Assembly: GCA_008973525.1 (NCBI GenBank) | Contig: WACJ01000073.1 | Span: 62,001 to 126,000 of the forward strand | Length of the DNA: 64,000 nucleotides | DNA from: Stenopsyche tienmushanensis | Lineage: Eukaryota; Arthropoda; Insecta; Trichoptera; Stenopsychidae | Direction of reading: 5' to 3' | Shown: in pieces, positions 1 to 11,134 of the stretch | How positions within the stretch are numbered: position 1 is the stretch's first letter | Layout: each line of letters starts with the position of its first letter | The notes under the pieces: model-generated | What the model was told of the DNA's origin: nothing | Database searches by the model: none | The model's input: only the letters and a program-made list of their open reading frames with translations | Made by a program: the position numbers and the translations under genes

Positions 1-183
1 ATTGTATTTGAACGTATTATGTGACGTTTTTTTAAAAAATAAATCTATAATATGTTTGTATTTTTTTAATACAATTATTACAAAATTTATATACATATTT
101 GGTACGATTAAAATATTGACATATGTTTGGACTATAATCCATAGGAAGAAATTTTATTTTAAATTTTTACGACATTTTTTCTA
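1..183. other. AT-rich sequence, nothing recognised
   Basis: Low-complexity AT-rich DNA with a short open frame that has no recognisable domain. I see no repeat family member here before the hairpin that follows. Confidence 0.5.
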
Positions 184-230
184 CTACTATAAAAGTAAAG
201 TAAGCTGAAGTTAATTTACTTTTATAGTAG
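184..230. repeat. Perfect 16-bp inverted repeat (hairpin)
   Basis: The arm CTACTATAAAAGTAAA (184-199) is exactly complementary to TTTACTTTTATAGTAG (215-230), with a 15-nt loop. The right arm abuts the hAT-type GTCCGCGG repeat that starts at about 230, so the hairpin may be the end of an old element. This is seen directly; function unknown. Confidence 0.8.
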
Positions 231-325
231 TCCGCGGACCTCTTTTTGAGCAATTTTTTTTCGCGGACCCCATCCCAATATTTTGCATCATTCTCGGAGG
301 CTTTATTTTCGCGGACCCCACTTTA
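228..325 (-). mobile_element. Fragment of GTCCGCGG hAT-type MITE
   Basis: It contains the family's GTCCGCGGACC, TTTTTTTCGCGGACCCCATCCC and TTTTGCATC blocks, also found at 3212-3533, 19062-20180, 38228-38400 and 38868-39055. The orientation is reversed relative to the complete copy at 3212-3533. One end is missing, so this is a truncated remnant. The hAT assignment is taken from the complete copy. Confidence 0.75.
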
Positions 326-2730
326 AGAATGGATGATATAGCGAGTTAGATCCTGACCCCTGAATTTGTAATAATCCTTGTTTATCAAGTAAGAAATCGA
401 TTTTCAGATTTGTATGGTAACCCTTAAAGGGAGCTTTAACAAATTGGGGGATCAATCGTCTTCAATATGAGGCTTATGTTAAGATTGACATATGATTTGG
501 ATTATATGTATGTGGTTCTTGTTATATTATAGAAAGGACTATTTGAAAGCGTATGGCTGTGTTAAGCAACGAATAGAAATAAAAATGGGATAAATTGAGT
601 TTTAAATTTATGCCAGAGTAATGAAACGCCTTCCTTCAAATGCAAATCGTACAATAGACATCCCGTCCGTAAAGGCGTTGGCATTCGACTGCAACGCTGA
701 ATTCCAGCCTTTTTCCAAGAATGATTGATTGCCCTATTGATTAAGACATTCATTCATCTATATACATTGTATAAACAGAACGAGCCGTTGAGAGCAAATG
801 ATCTCCTTTCAGACTCACCAGATGAGCTGGTCCATTTATCTTAACTAATGGAAGACATTCAACGTTTTTCCACATGATGAACGTTCAATAATAACACAGA
901 TTATCCCTGGCTCACCTCCGTCTTATGTAATCCGGATCGACTATTCAATGTCGCATAATCAGTCTGAGCGCTTTACAGCCGCACCACCGCAGTGTTTGTC
1001 CAACGTTTCGATAACAAACCACCCGCATCGACCAGAATTTGTAATGGTTTATTGCCAGGCCTGTGCAATCAATCATTTGGCATTTCAACCTAATCGCCAT
1101 TCAATACTGTAAGAAGATAATTATAAATATTTTAATTGAAAATAAACAATATATGATACGCATTATAATAAAGGCAGCAGTATTTCCCAATCGCTACCAA
1201 TATGAAAACGCTTTGATATATTGAGCAATTATCGAAAAATAGTTTGGCCCGATCGAAATCGTTTTCCATAGCAAAAAATATTATAGTAACTCGTTCTGTA
1301 TTCATAGATTATTGACCCTTTGCGTATCGTTTTTTTTGTGGTGAATTATTTATACAGTCAACCTTCCACGAATTGATTAATTCAAGACCGTTGAAATTGT
1401 AAGTGCTTCAGACTTTTCAATAGCAAATCATCTAAGAACTATTCAATATCATATTTTGAAACATCCATGCGACGTACGCCCATCCTATATTACGAATATT
1501 TTTAACAGAATTCTGATAAAAATGAGATAAAGCAAAAAGTCATGATAATTTTTCAAGACCCAAAAATATTTCTTCAACCATAGGGTTTTATTAAAAATCC
1601 AATTCTAAGTACTTTCTTGCGTTTTTGGTTAATTCATGGGCGTAATATCAGATGAATCAGCTGTACATTGGAAAGCTTGTAAATCAAGCATCCTGATTTT
1701 ATCCTGTATTATCCAGAACAGACAACATATGATGTATTTATAATGAAGGGAATTGTGTAGAAAAATAAGATATGTACTCCATTTGCATTTTTATATATCA
1801 CTAATAAATTTTGCAGCAAAAAACGCAGTCAAAATAATTTATTTTCGCTTTATCTTATATAAAACATTTGATAGCTGATGGTTTACAAGAAATTGATTAA
1901 ATTCTAAGGACATAAGAGTTATTCCATTAGCAAGATGATAAAATTAGAATATCTTGGACGCTTAATGCATGCTTTAAAATACAGGATTAACTAGATTTTC
2001 ATCCAGAGATAAATTATTGAACAACGTGTTAAGAGGAAGACGTCGGATTTCATGCGGAATTGGAGGTGATATATATAACTAATCTTCATTTTCTATGTAT
2101 TATCATCTTTTAAACAACTAAATTTAATGTCTCGATGTACGAACTTATTGTACAAAAATCTTGTAAGCCAAATTTACTAAATCAGAGCCATTATACTTTG
2201 AAATTACTTTTTAGTTGGATATTTCATCAAGTTTTGGTATCGAAGAATGCAATGCATGGTCAATTACTTCAACAAATGTTGAAATCAACCAATTGAATGG
2301 ATTCAATGTATTTTGTTGTGGTTATGGAGAGATTTACAATTACGTGCAATTTTCATATTAGAAGTGAATTATTTGAATAGGAAATAATTTTCCTTATTTT
2401 TATTAACATGCACATTACAACTTGGTTTTAACAAATATCGATATTTTAAATGATTCTATAGAAAATCAATATAGATACGTTGTAAAAATTAATAACCACA
2501 ACATTCAAGACAAACTATATGAATAAAGCCTTCCAGATGTATTGTCATCCTTTGGTTTAAACGTCCACCTCTGCATTCATCTGTATTCTGTATATAATTC
2601 AAAATGTCTACACTTCCTTCATTTTAACACCTGTTATTAACCCAAATGTTATACCAAAACTAAGTGGCCTTTTTGGCATGTATTGTGTTAATCAACATCG
2701 AGCTTTTGAATTAATGAATTTGTTCATCAA
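326..2730. other. Intergenic, no gene recognised
   Basis: AT-rich DNA with stops in all frames at short intervals. I found no coding signature, RNA gene or repeat related to those elsewhere in the window. Confidence 0.5.
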
Positions 2731-3146
2731 TCTTCTCATATATATACTATAGTAATTTGGGTTTTGTTCGTTCGAAATGCGCTGCCATACCGTTCATGGG
2801 ATTGCGATAAAACTTCGTCCATTTATTGCTAAGGATTTCGCGAGTAACATAAACATAGTCTAATATTAAAAATATCAATGTTTGTTTGTTCGTATTTGAT
2901 GCGCTGCCATACCGTTCATTCGATTGCGATAAAACTTTGCCTATCTATTGTTTGTACTTTCTCAAATAATATAGGTATAGTAAAATTAACTTACAGTAGA
3001 TTTTATATATAAAAAATAATGTTTGTATGTTTGTTCATATTTATAGTAAAACCATTCCTAATTAAACAAGATAACTCTTTCAAATTTCAAACGATATTTT
3101 TAGAATTATTACTTCTGTGACTGCAACGTGCCGGGTACCAGCTAGT
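2731..3146 (+). mobile_element. Helentron/Helitron-like non-autonomous unit
   Basis: Two imperfect tandem modules each carry GCGCTGCCATACCGTTCAT followed by GATTGCGATAAAACTT. A third module begins AATGTTTGTATGTTTGTTC. The unit ends with GCCGGGTACCAGCTAGT. Short terminal CTAGT after a CGGGTACCAG-type stem is the usual 3' end of Helentron-like elements in insects. Related units lie at 41275-41665 and 46672-47020, with fragments near 26925 and 47483. No Rep/helicase coding region is present, so the unit would depend on a partner. The class call rests on the 3' end and module pattern. Confidence 0.65.
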
Positions 3147-3211
3147 AGGCTTTAAAATTCCTCCATGCTTCTTATATAAGGGTAAACTTATTTATACCTA
3201 ATCGTGTAGAT

Positions 3212-3533
3212 CAGTGGTTCTTAAACTGAGGTCCGCGTATCCCTGGTGGTCCACGAAGTTATTACTGGGGATCCGCGAAAATATAAAAAAACCATTTAAA
3301 TAAGATATTTTCGTAGAATTATTTACAGATCATTGTAAGACGATCTATTTTGATCAATATTTGACCAAGAAATGTTTGTTTGAAAAATTAAGTCACAAGT
3401 GTTGGGTTGGGGTCCGCAAAAAAAAATTGTTCAAAAGGCGGTCCGCGAAAAAAAAATTTGCTCAAAAGGGGGTCCGCGAAATAAATTTTGCTCAAGAGGG
3501 GGTCCGCAGACTACATAAGTTTTAGAACCGCTG
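3212..3533 (+). mobile_element. Complete 322-bp hAT-type MITE (GTCCGCGG family)
   Basis: The element opens with CAGTGGTTCTTAAACT and closes with AGTTTTAGAACCGCTG, giving imperfect terminal inverted repeats with the CAGNGG start typical of hAT elements. Flanking octamers GTGTAGAT (3204-3211) and GTTTAAAT (3534-3541) match at six of eight positions, consistent with a decayed 8-bp target duplication. Inside are repeated GGTCCGCGAAA and TTTGCTCAAAAGGG blocks. There is no coding region. This is the reference copy for the fragments elsewhere in the window. Confidence 0.85.
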
Positions 3534-5471
3534 GTTTAAATCATTATTTTCTCGTGAGAGTGTATAAATCTAAGGATTTCCATAAAATCATCTCATTGGC
3601 ATCTTGGACAATATTGCATCCTTAACGTTGACATTTCTGATTTTTTTCTTCACACTGTATGAATATTCCAAAATTTCTTTATTACATGGAGCAAAATATT
3701 CCAGGCCATATATTTTGTTGTTAAAACTCCGCATTGACTGGGAAGTCCGTAGAATCCAAAATTGGAGTTAGAATAGATTTTGAATGCTGTATCTACACTG
3801 ATTTCCATATTGAAATATGAAATGATTTACTAGAGAATTCAATACGTTAATTGTTTCTCCTTTCCGTATTTTAAGACATCATTTTCGATGTCGCCGCTGA
3901 AGACACGGATCGCCATCGAGGATCAAGAACCGCGCCCTCGAAAGAGAGTGCATCTAATGACCTCTTGATGCGGTCTCCGCAACTGAATAAGGCATTGTCG
4001 CAGTGGCGAAGGCAACGATATGGGGAGCTCGTATTCAGACTTCATTTTCGTTGTTTTAATATAGTGCTGTTAAATTGACGGGTGCGCTTTCAACCTAGTG
4101 TTGAATAGTTAAATTTGAATGAATTATAAAAAAGGCTTCTACTGCCTTTCATCAATTTTACAAAAACATGTCATTCATAGCACCCCATATTTTTTATCGT
4201 TTTTAACTCATCTTTTGTCGCTTTTTATGTTTAGGGCCCTACTATCGTCTGCTCTTTTATCTCAATTATTCGCTTTGGTTCTAAAATTGAATAGAATATT
4301 GCTGATGCGGAGTAATCCTTCTTCCATGGCTGGCACGGATAATGTTTAAGAGCAATTAAAGGATTCCTCTGCAATGGCGTGCAGTGTCAAAAGGGAAGGG
4401 AAAGATAATAAATCTTGGAGGTGTGGGAGTCCGTCGTCTAGATAAACTTGTTTTGACGATTTCCCCATATATTTGATCGTTGACAATTAAGGCGTCAATG
4501 TAATAATAATTGTGACGTAATATGATACCAGAGCCGTATCTACCTCTGGAAATGCCCGTGGGCGGCAAACTTGCAATGAAGCACACCTGTCAACGAGCTG
4601 GAGCTGGTGAGCACATCCGTGCAGAAACCGTTCAATTATGATACTCGAAGAACACCTGAAGACACTCGGGCCACATCCATAAAACATCCAGAAAGGTTGT
4701 TTGTTCTGCTTTTATGATATCATCAATGCTTATCAACACTTTTGAAATTTTGGGACAATCAATGGGTCGATATTATTATATTTAAATCCAAAATAAATAA
4801 CAACCTCTCGACATTATAACATTGACATGGTGGATCTTTACCAACGTTTATTTTCCATGGTTTTTTCTTGTTTATCTACGACAGCCATCACGACAACATC
4901 TCATAATTTTCTCTGCACTGTCGTTTTTACACGATCGTTAAAAGGCGTATGAATTATGAAAATTGAAAACGCCCACACTCACAACATTAGTATTCAATTA
5001 CGTAAAGTCTTAAAAATATGAACGACATCTTTATGCCGGATTAACAATGAAATTAATTAAGATTTGGAATCTCTGAATTTATTCGTGGTGAACAATCGCA
5101 TAAATATGTCATTTGGTACAATGTTGTCTTCATCGATTCTGTTTTACATGGACGTTTTTCATATTAATTTTGCATCAATAATAAATCTCATTTTGAAGTA
5201 TGGAATATTAATTATAAATTCAATCATATTCTAGTAGGGTATTTATATGCATGACCTATTATATCATACTTTTATCCGTCCATTATAATAATTGCGTTTT
5301 TAATGACGTCCAATTAAATGCTAATATTGGAATTATTTAAATGCATTTTTTCGGAAGACTTTTTCTTTGTGATTTTATTGATTTATTGTCTTTGAAATTA
5401 TCATAATTTTTTGCGAACGATTTCTCTTAAATATGCATCTTTTTGTCGTGCATTCTATCAAACTTTTTTAT
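3534..5471. other. Intergenic, no gene recognised
   Basis: A less AT-rich patch at about 3880-4700 contains short overlapping frames on both strands, none with a known domain. Otherwise ordinary AT-rich DNA. Confidence 0.45.
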
Positions 5472-5529
5472 TTTATTGCACATTCTTTATAAGTGTGAAT
5501 ATATTATTTCAGACATACTAAAAATTAGT

Positions 5530-5715
5530 TCAGCGTATTAGCTTATTACAAGGAACAGCTTTGAAGTTGTGGTAATCCAAACGGATTGTCCAATTTGTCG
5601 GACTATAGGATACTGCACTCGACCCCTTATAGTCCGGAACTTTTTGGAAAGGAATACTTGTAATTAGAAAAAATATGAAAATAATGAGATAGACATAGAT
5701 AATACAAGGTTTCAT
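5530..5715 (-). CDS. Putative small secreted peptide, 61 aa
   Basis: I do not recognise the family. The frame starts at the second in-frame ATG (5715), which puts a hydrophobic stretch (about residues 5-21) directly after Met-Lys-Pro, as in a signal peptide; cleavage would be around residues 20-24. An earlier ATG seven codons upstream would weaken this arrangement. The mature part is about 40 residues, rich in Ser, Tyr and Asn, with one Cys (residue 56) and a Lys-Leu-Ile-Arg C-terminus. On the same strand an AATAAA lies at 5477-5472, about 53 nt after the stop, and an AAATATAGT TATA-like stretch lies near 5797-5790. It could be a chance frame or one exon of a spliced gene. Confidence 0.35.
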   Translation of the reverse strand: MKPCIIYVYLIIFIFFLITSIPFQKVPDYKGSSAVSYSPTNWTIRLDYHNFKAVPCNKLIR

Positions 5716-5799
5716 ATTATAAAAATAACCACACAAACATGGAGACGATGAAGCTGTTAAGCAATTTACTACAGAACAAGATTTGGACTATATTTTTTG

Positions 5800-7382
5800 A
5801 ATGAAGATTTTTCCAAAACTTGAAAACTCCTAGCTAATGTTGATTAGTAGATACGATGGAATGATTGCGATAATTCAGTTCTTATTATAAAGGTACAATT
5901 ATTGATTGTGGAAAAAATTTCCATCCTATATTGATATTTTGCTCGTTATAACCGTGAAACATGCAGTTTTTACATAATTCCTTGTTGATGCGTTATTAAC
6001 TTTATGACAGTTTTGTAAATGATTATTTTTAATGCATTATAAATATTCGTTTGAATCAAAAAAAGGGCGGGGGGACGATTTTGTTGAAGGATTTTGTTTT
6101 GATTGAAGTTGTACAAATAAGTAATTTATTCTAATTGGATGGATTATCTTGCTCGTATACAAAGATGTTGATCAACTTTTTTGGATTGTATCAATATAGA
6201 CGTTTTTGGTGCTTGTATTTTATGTCCTTCTTAATTAGAATTATGCCGTTCCTCTTTATGATCTTGTTCCATAAATTCCGTTCATTAAATCATCCTCTTG
6301 TATCTGGTGCTAGATCAGCAAAAACACCACGGCTCGCACGCGTCCGAGGAGTTTAATTTATGGAAACGTAATCGAGCTGATTGTTCCAGTTTTTGTCTCG
6401 GGAGGTTCGAAGGTCTTGCATAATGGCACCGATGCGTGCACCACGAGGTGGTGCGTTGCCGTTGGACCAGTTGTCCATACTGCTTCCTTCCTGCCCACTC
6501 ACAATCCATCTCGCAGCTTGTTATCGATTGTTTTGATCGGTCGCTCGTTTTGATCTCGGACTTTGGTCAGGTCGTATGCCGACATGCTACAACCTTTTCG
6601 CAATCCCCCTAATCGTGTGTAATGAATTCGGTCCGACATCGAATCTAACAATCGGCCTATGCAGTTTAGCGGCAACGAGCCTTCATTAACCGTACATTCG
6701 ACTTAACCATTAGCAGTGGACATGGTATTAATCTTCATTTAAGCAGCTAGGATCCGATCTCCTACGCAGCCGTACTCTCTTAAGCACGCCATTTCATCAT
6801 AAGATTCTCACCACTTTGTATGCGGTGCTGTGCGTGTGGTTATTGGCTGCCTTCCCAATTACATTACAATATTGCATTGGGATTACACAACTACAATGTG
6901 TGTATATCCACATGGAGTGTTGCTATCTTTTTATCTGATTTATTGGCGCTTTAGGCTACGTCGGCCTCTTGTCACTTTTCTTCGGCAGCGTAAAGACCAT
7001 GTATGAACTCTAGCAGCGACCACTTAGAAATCCTTTGCAACATTGTCTTAAGTCGGCTTAACAGCAGAGTCGTATTTCTTCTCTCTTATTACTTGATGGG
7101 AGGGTAGGAATCACCTATTATTAAATGTAATCCATTTAATGACACACAAACAACAATATCTCAAAGCTGAAATCGGACTCATGCTTGTACAATAAATGCT
7201 TTATAGCTTAACAACGATATTAACACTGTGTTTACCGCACTCGTCAATTCGATGGAGTTTGAATATCATAACAAAACTACAAATACTCTTACTATTATAT
7301 CCTAGTTTCTTATACATACGTTGATTATTATTTATAGAATGGTACGAATATTTACCCAAATTTATATCCCTGTCGACTAATT
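5800..7382. other. Intergenic, no gene recognised
   Basis: The stretch at about 6300-6800 is richer in GC and has short frames on both strands, none with a recognisable domain. It could be exonic or regulatory sequence, but nothing in it decides this. Confidence 0.4.
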
Positions 7383-7762
7383 TTATACTTGTAGATGTAG
7401 ATGTATAACGTAGATGTGTACCGCTTATCGACCATGCAAATCCACTTTTCTCTCAAGACCGCGTAGCTTGAATCAATCTTGTATATCAATAAATTAATCT
7501 TAACATAAAACTATACATGTGTGTCTTCAGTTTTAGTAACAAAATAATGCATTTGTTGAAGCTTGAAATCAATAAATTTGGGTTAACATTATCGATCGAT
7601 ACAATCGTACGATGCACGAGTGTATGATGAGACGTAAGACACTCTCTCCGTCTCTGTCTCTAATTCACAATCTCCACAATCAACGCGCTAGAATGCTCAT
7701 TCTGAATCATTCGAATCTGTTCGCAGCATATGCGGGATTCCTCATCAACGGGATAAATTTAA
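7383..7762 (+). mobile_element. TTAA MITE family A, diverged copy
   Basis: It shares with the other family-A copies a TCAATAAATTTGGGTTAAC core, an ACAATCGTACGATG block and a CTCTCTCCGTCTCTGTCTC tract. It ends near TTAA at 7759-7762. The left end is uncertain. No coding capacity. Confidence 0.65.
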
Positions 7763-7899
7763 TAAATCGGCTTTATTAATGAAAATATTTCTTCACGAAC
7801 AAATGTAAAATTAACTTGCATCTGAAAGTGAAGAGATTGAAGAATCTTCATATAATGAAAAGAAAAACATCTGAAATAGATGTCACATCCGAAAAATTA

Positions 7900-8116
7900 T
7901 GTATTTTGTCGAAAACATGAGGTTCATATTTTTTTCACTCTTTGAAGGATCGTAAAAACTAACATTCCTTTTCAAATACTGTCCTAAAAACGATACGCAA
8001 AAAAATCACATGATTTTAAATTTAAGTGAAAAAAATGTCGAGCCAGGCTCGACATAGGACCCATCGGGAAAAAATTGATGTCGAGTCAGACTCGACATAG
8101 GACCGCAAAGAGTTAA
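7900..8116 (+). mobile_element. piggyBac-type right end with duplicated palindrome
   Basis: It ends in GGACCGCAAAGAGTTAA (TTAA at 8113-8116) and matches the right half of the complete element at 19722-20161, including the CACATGATTTTAAAT block. The subterminal palindrome TGTCGAGTCAGACTCGACA occurs twice here: 8036-8054 (slightly imperfect) and 8079-8097 (perfect). The matching left end was not found, so this is a partial or diverged copy. Confidence 0.75.
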
Positions 8117-8687
8117 TGTTCAAGTTTAATAAAATCTCAAAATAAAACTCAAGACAGCCGATGAGACTTTTTAACATTAAGATATTTTTATATGAAAATA
8201 AGTTATATTATGTATTGAAATAAAATTTGACATCTTTACATCCCATACTTGTGAAGGCAATGTGTGGATATAATCGTCAAAGTGTCGTCGACAAGTTAAT
8301 GGAAAATAATTTATGGCTCATTGTAAAACGTGATTGCGACTCCATCCCGCAATGGAGTCGACCATGAAAATCTCCACGTATTTGACGCGGCGATGGACCA
8401 GAATAAGTATTTAGTATTTTTTAAACAGAACTTGTTCGAAGGCTTTATTTTAAAGTGCTTAATTGCGTTCTTGTAATCCCAAGCACAAAGCGTTAAACGT
8501 TCGCTTCTTTTAGACACTTAAAAATCCCTTCAGTCTCTTTGTTATTGAACTTTTGTGAGATTTGTATTTAAAGCATTTCAAATTACTAAATAATATATCA
8601 AATTTAATCAAAAGCTATAGTAATAACATTGGGCAGGATTAATTTGAATCAATGAATAAGATCATTGACTTTTATCTGTGTGTGTTT
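8117..8687. other. Intergenic, no gene recognised
   Basis: Unremarkable AT-rich sequence between two TTAA-type element ends. Confidence 0.45.
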
Positions 8688-9374
8688 TTAACACATTCCC
8701 GTCGGGTTACGCATATGTGTGTCTTTCGGATGCTATCGATAGACGTGGGAAATGTAAAAACTATCTACTAGTTAAAAATTTAAACAGCAATGCTAAAGAT
8801 GTCATATTTTTATCAGATATAGCTGATCTCCATAGAAACTGCTCCATAAACGATATTAATTATTTTGATGCTTTAGCGATCTTGAATCAATAAAATATGG
8901 TATAATTGTTGATTTCCTTAATATTTCTGTTTTATTAAACCTCGAAAAATCAATATACATTTTTAAAAGTCTTGTTATTTTATTATTTTTGCCATTAAAC
9001 CGGGTTTCAGACGCAATATTAGCGGCTGATCTAACTGTAAAATTGAATCAGACTGCCCGTGATACGCTATTTACGACCAAACTAAGGAGATTCGGGTCGT
9101 CATAAATACGGTCGTTAATTATTAAGTGTTCCAGTATAGGTCAGATTCTTTTGGGATGGCGTTTTTAATTTTTAATAAATTCAATTTATACGCGATTTCT
9201 ATCCGCATAAAAATTAACTGCCTAGAAATGCAAAAAGCGGTTGTATATTAAGGTGCTTAATTCGTCGCGTGAAATATGACTTATTTTATGAAATTCGAAT
9301 AAGGTTCTATTCGATTAGGTCGGTCGTAGAGCAAGAACGGCTTCCTTTGAGAATGCCATTTTATTAATTTATTG

Positions 9375-9460
9375 CAGTGATGTCCAACTTTTTACGGTTC
9401 GATGCCATAAAGTTCATCAACGCGGGTCCCATAAAGGCCGACGTTATTACGTCGTGGATA
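9375..9460 (+). mobile_element. hAT-like terminal fragment
   Basis: CAGTGATGTCCAACTTTTTA followed by CGGTTCGATGCC resembles the CAGNGRTGNCCAAC start common to hAT elements. No partner end was identified. It lies between the two inverted TTAA ends at 8688 and 11134. Confidence 0.4.
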
Positions 9461-10494
9461 TTGAAATTTTCCGTTAATTTTAGCTGGAATTGATGAAGCC
9501 ATAAAATATTTCGAATAAGCAGTGGGTGTTGCAGATGATGTGCAGTTATTAGATCTTATAATGGTGTGTTAATCTTTATCTCTTTTTGTTTCAGGTGAGT
9601 ACAGCCGATTCTCGGAGTTGTTAAAGAATTTTCTTCGTCGCCGGTTGGTAATGTTATTTTTTTGTCGAAGCCTCGTTTATCATATTAGAAAGAATTTTTC
9701 TTTTGTATTTCTGTGTCAATTACGTGTAATTCTCGTCTGTCAGCTTGTATGCTGTCAGTCATTTACTTCAGTTAAAAGGAAACTACGGCTTTTCCACAAA
9801 GATTCAATCTAGAATGACATTGCTACCTTACAGAAACGCCTTATTGGAACAGAACTTATAACCGTGGCTCGCATTATTCAAATTCCTCCCTTTATGGCTG
9901 AACTAACGAGGACTTAATGGAATGATGAAAAAAACCCATCCAATTCTCACTTCGGATCCATTTTATTATCATGCAAATCCGGCGTTAGATGTCCAGGTTT
10001 TTTGGATGCTATGGTGCTAAAATGTTAGGATTCGTAAAACGCTCTCGGCGAAATGGCGACCATCGTCAGTCGGCGAGCGTTTTGCATATCCATTTTGGAT
10101 TCCTAGGAATGGTTTCCGCGATGAAGTCATCAGGTTGTCCGACGACGAAGACCTGTCCGCAATGGGAAACTTACCATGTCTTCTGGTGATGGGCTCCATC
10201 ACTATGTCTGATGTCTCTCTTTGCTTAAGAAGCCGACTTTGCATACTCAGATACTTAAAATCATTGTGCATAAATACGGAATTTCCTATAAAATATTTTA
10301 ATCAAAGCCTTATAAACTTATTCTATATCTGTTAATGCAAACAAATACAAGCTAAAATAATCAAAATAAATTATAAAAATACATTCATATTTGTATAATT
10401 TCTATCCTGCAATATGTGTTCTTATAATCGTTAAAAGCGCTCAAATTCTCGAGCGAAAACGCGCTTCGATACGTTCACCCAGGTGGCTCCAGAT

Positions 10495-10893
10495 TAACAG
10501 AGACATCTTCCGTCTCTCTTCAGGTGCAATGTGTCATTTTAATAGCGCCATCTCTTGTGGCGCTACGGAGACATTGCACTTGCATACCGATCAATCGCTT
10601 CTTGCGCGTGTACCGTTGCCGGTTGGGTAGTGACGCGCAGGAGGCGAGAGTCGGAAGAGTCGTCGGTTAGCCTTGGTTGCGGGACGTCGTCCTTCCTGCA
10701 GCCAGATCTCTCTCTCGTGTGGAATACATAGTTATTTAGAGAAGAGTATTTCTATTCGACGCCCATCTATTCCCATCCATTTGTCCAGCAACATCACGGC
10801 CCGATAGAAAAACGGACTTGAGCGTTAGCGCTGTCATCCCGATGAGCATGTGGGGGCGGGGAACCGCCCGGGGACTCTGCCCCCGCCTCAACA
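10495..10893 (+). mobile_element. LTR remnant A (solo LTR with primer-binding start)
   Basis: Related to the copy at 40840-41180: both have a block of inverted GACGCAATG/GTGCAATG-type repeats, then a hairpin (GGGACGTCGTCCTTCC here, GGGAAGGCGTGCTTCCC there), then CAGATCTCTCTCTCGTGT, then AGTTATTTA and TTTCTATTCGA. It is followed by ACACTGGTGTCAGA: the TGGTGTCAGA at 10895 is what one expects of a primer-binding site for a tRNA-Leu-type primer just outside an LTR. No gag or pol follows. Family (Ty3/gypsy or BEL) not decided. Confidence 0.55.
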
Positions 10894-11134
10894 CTGGTGT
10901 CAGATATTCATTTCAATCAATGCGTTTTCTTTTCAAAATTTGCAAAAAAATTATAATATGAGAAAAAAGCTGCAACAGCATGATAAAAAAATATTTTATA
11001 ATTTATAGAATATAAGGATTATATCTATTACTTAAAGTAGTATATAATTGCTAAAGATGCACAGGTGCATCTCCCGCGTATACTGATAGTACTAGAAAGA
11101 CGCACATATGCGTAACCCGACGGGAATGTGTTAA

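Larger units (their letters stand above)
8688..11134. mobile_element. Possible 2.4-kb piggyBac-like element (paired TTAA ends)
   Basis: The left end TTAACACATTCCCGTCGGGT (continuing TACGCATATGTG) is matched by the exact reverse complement at the right end, finishing in TTAA at 11131-11134. The inverted similarity continues imperfectly for about 60 bp (TGTCTTTC...ATAGACG against the mirrored TGCGTCTTTC...TATACG). A span of 2447 bp with TTAA at both ends fits a piggyBac element. However, I see no transposase reading frame inside, and the interior holds a hAT-like end and an LTR remnant. Two separate short elements in opposite orientation remain possible. A third copy of the same end lies alone at 27083. 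Confidence 0.5.

Noticed and set aside
8041..8110. Repeated TGTCGAG..CTCGACA considered as a CRISPR-like array
   Set aside because: Only two units, palindromic, at a transposon end, in eukaryotic DNA.
9398..9410. GGTTCGATGCC considered as a tRNA B-box
   Set aside because: No A-box or cloverleaf can be drawn around it; it sits in a hAT-like end.
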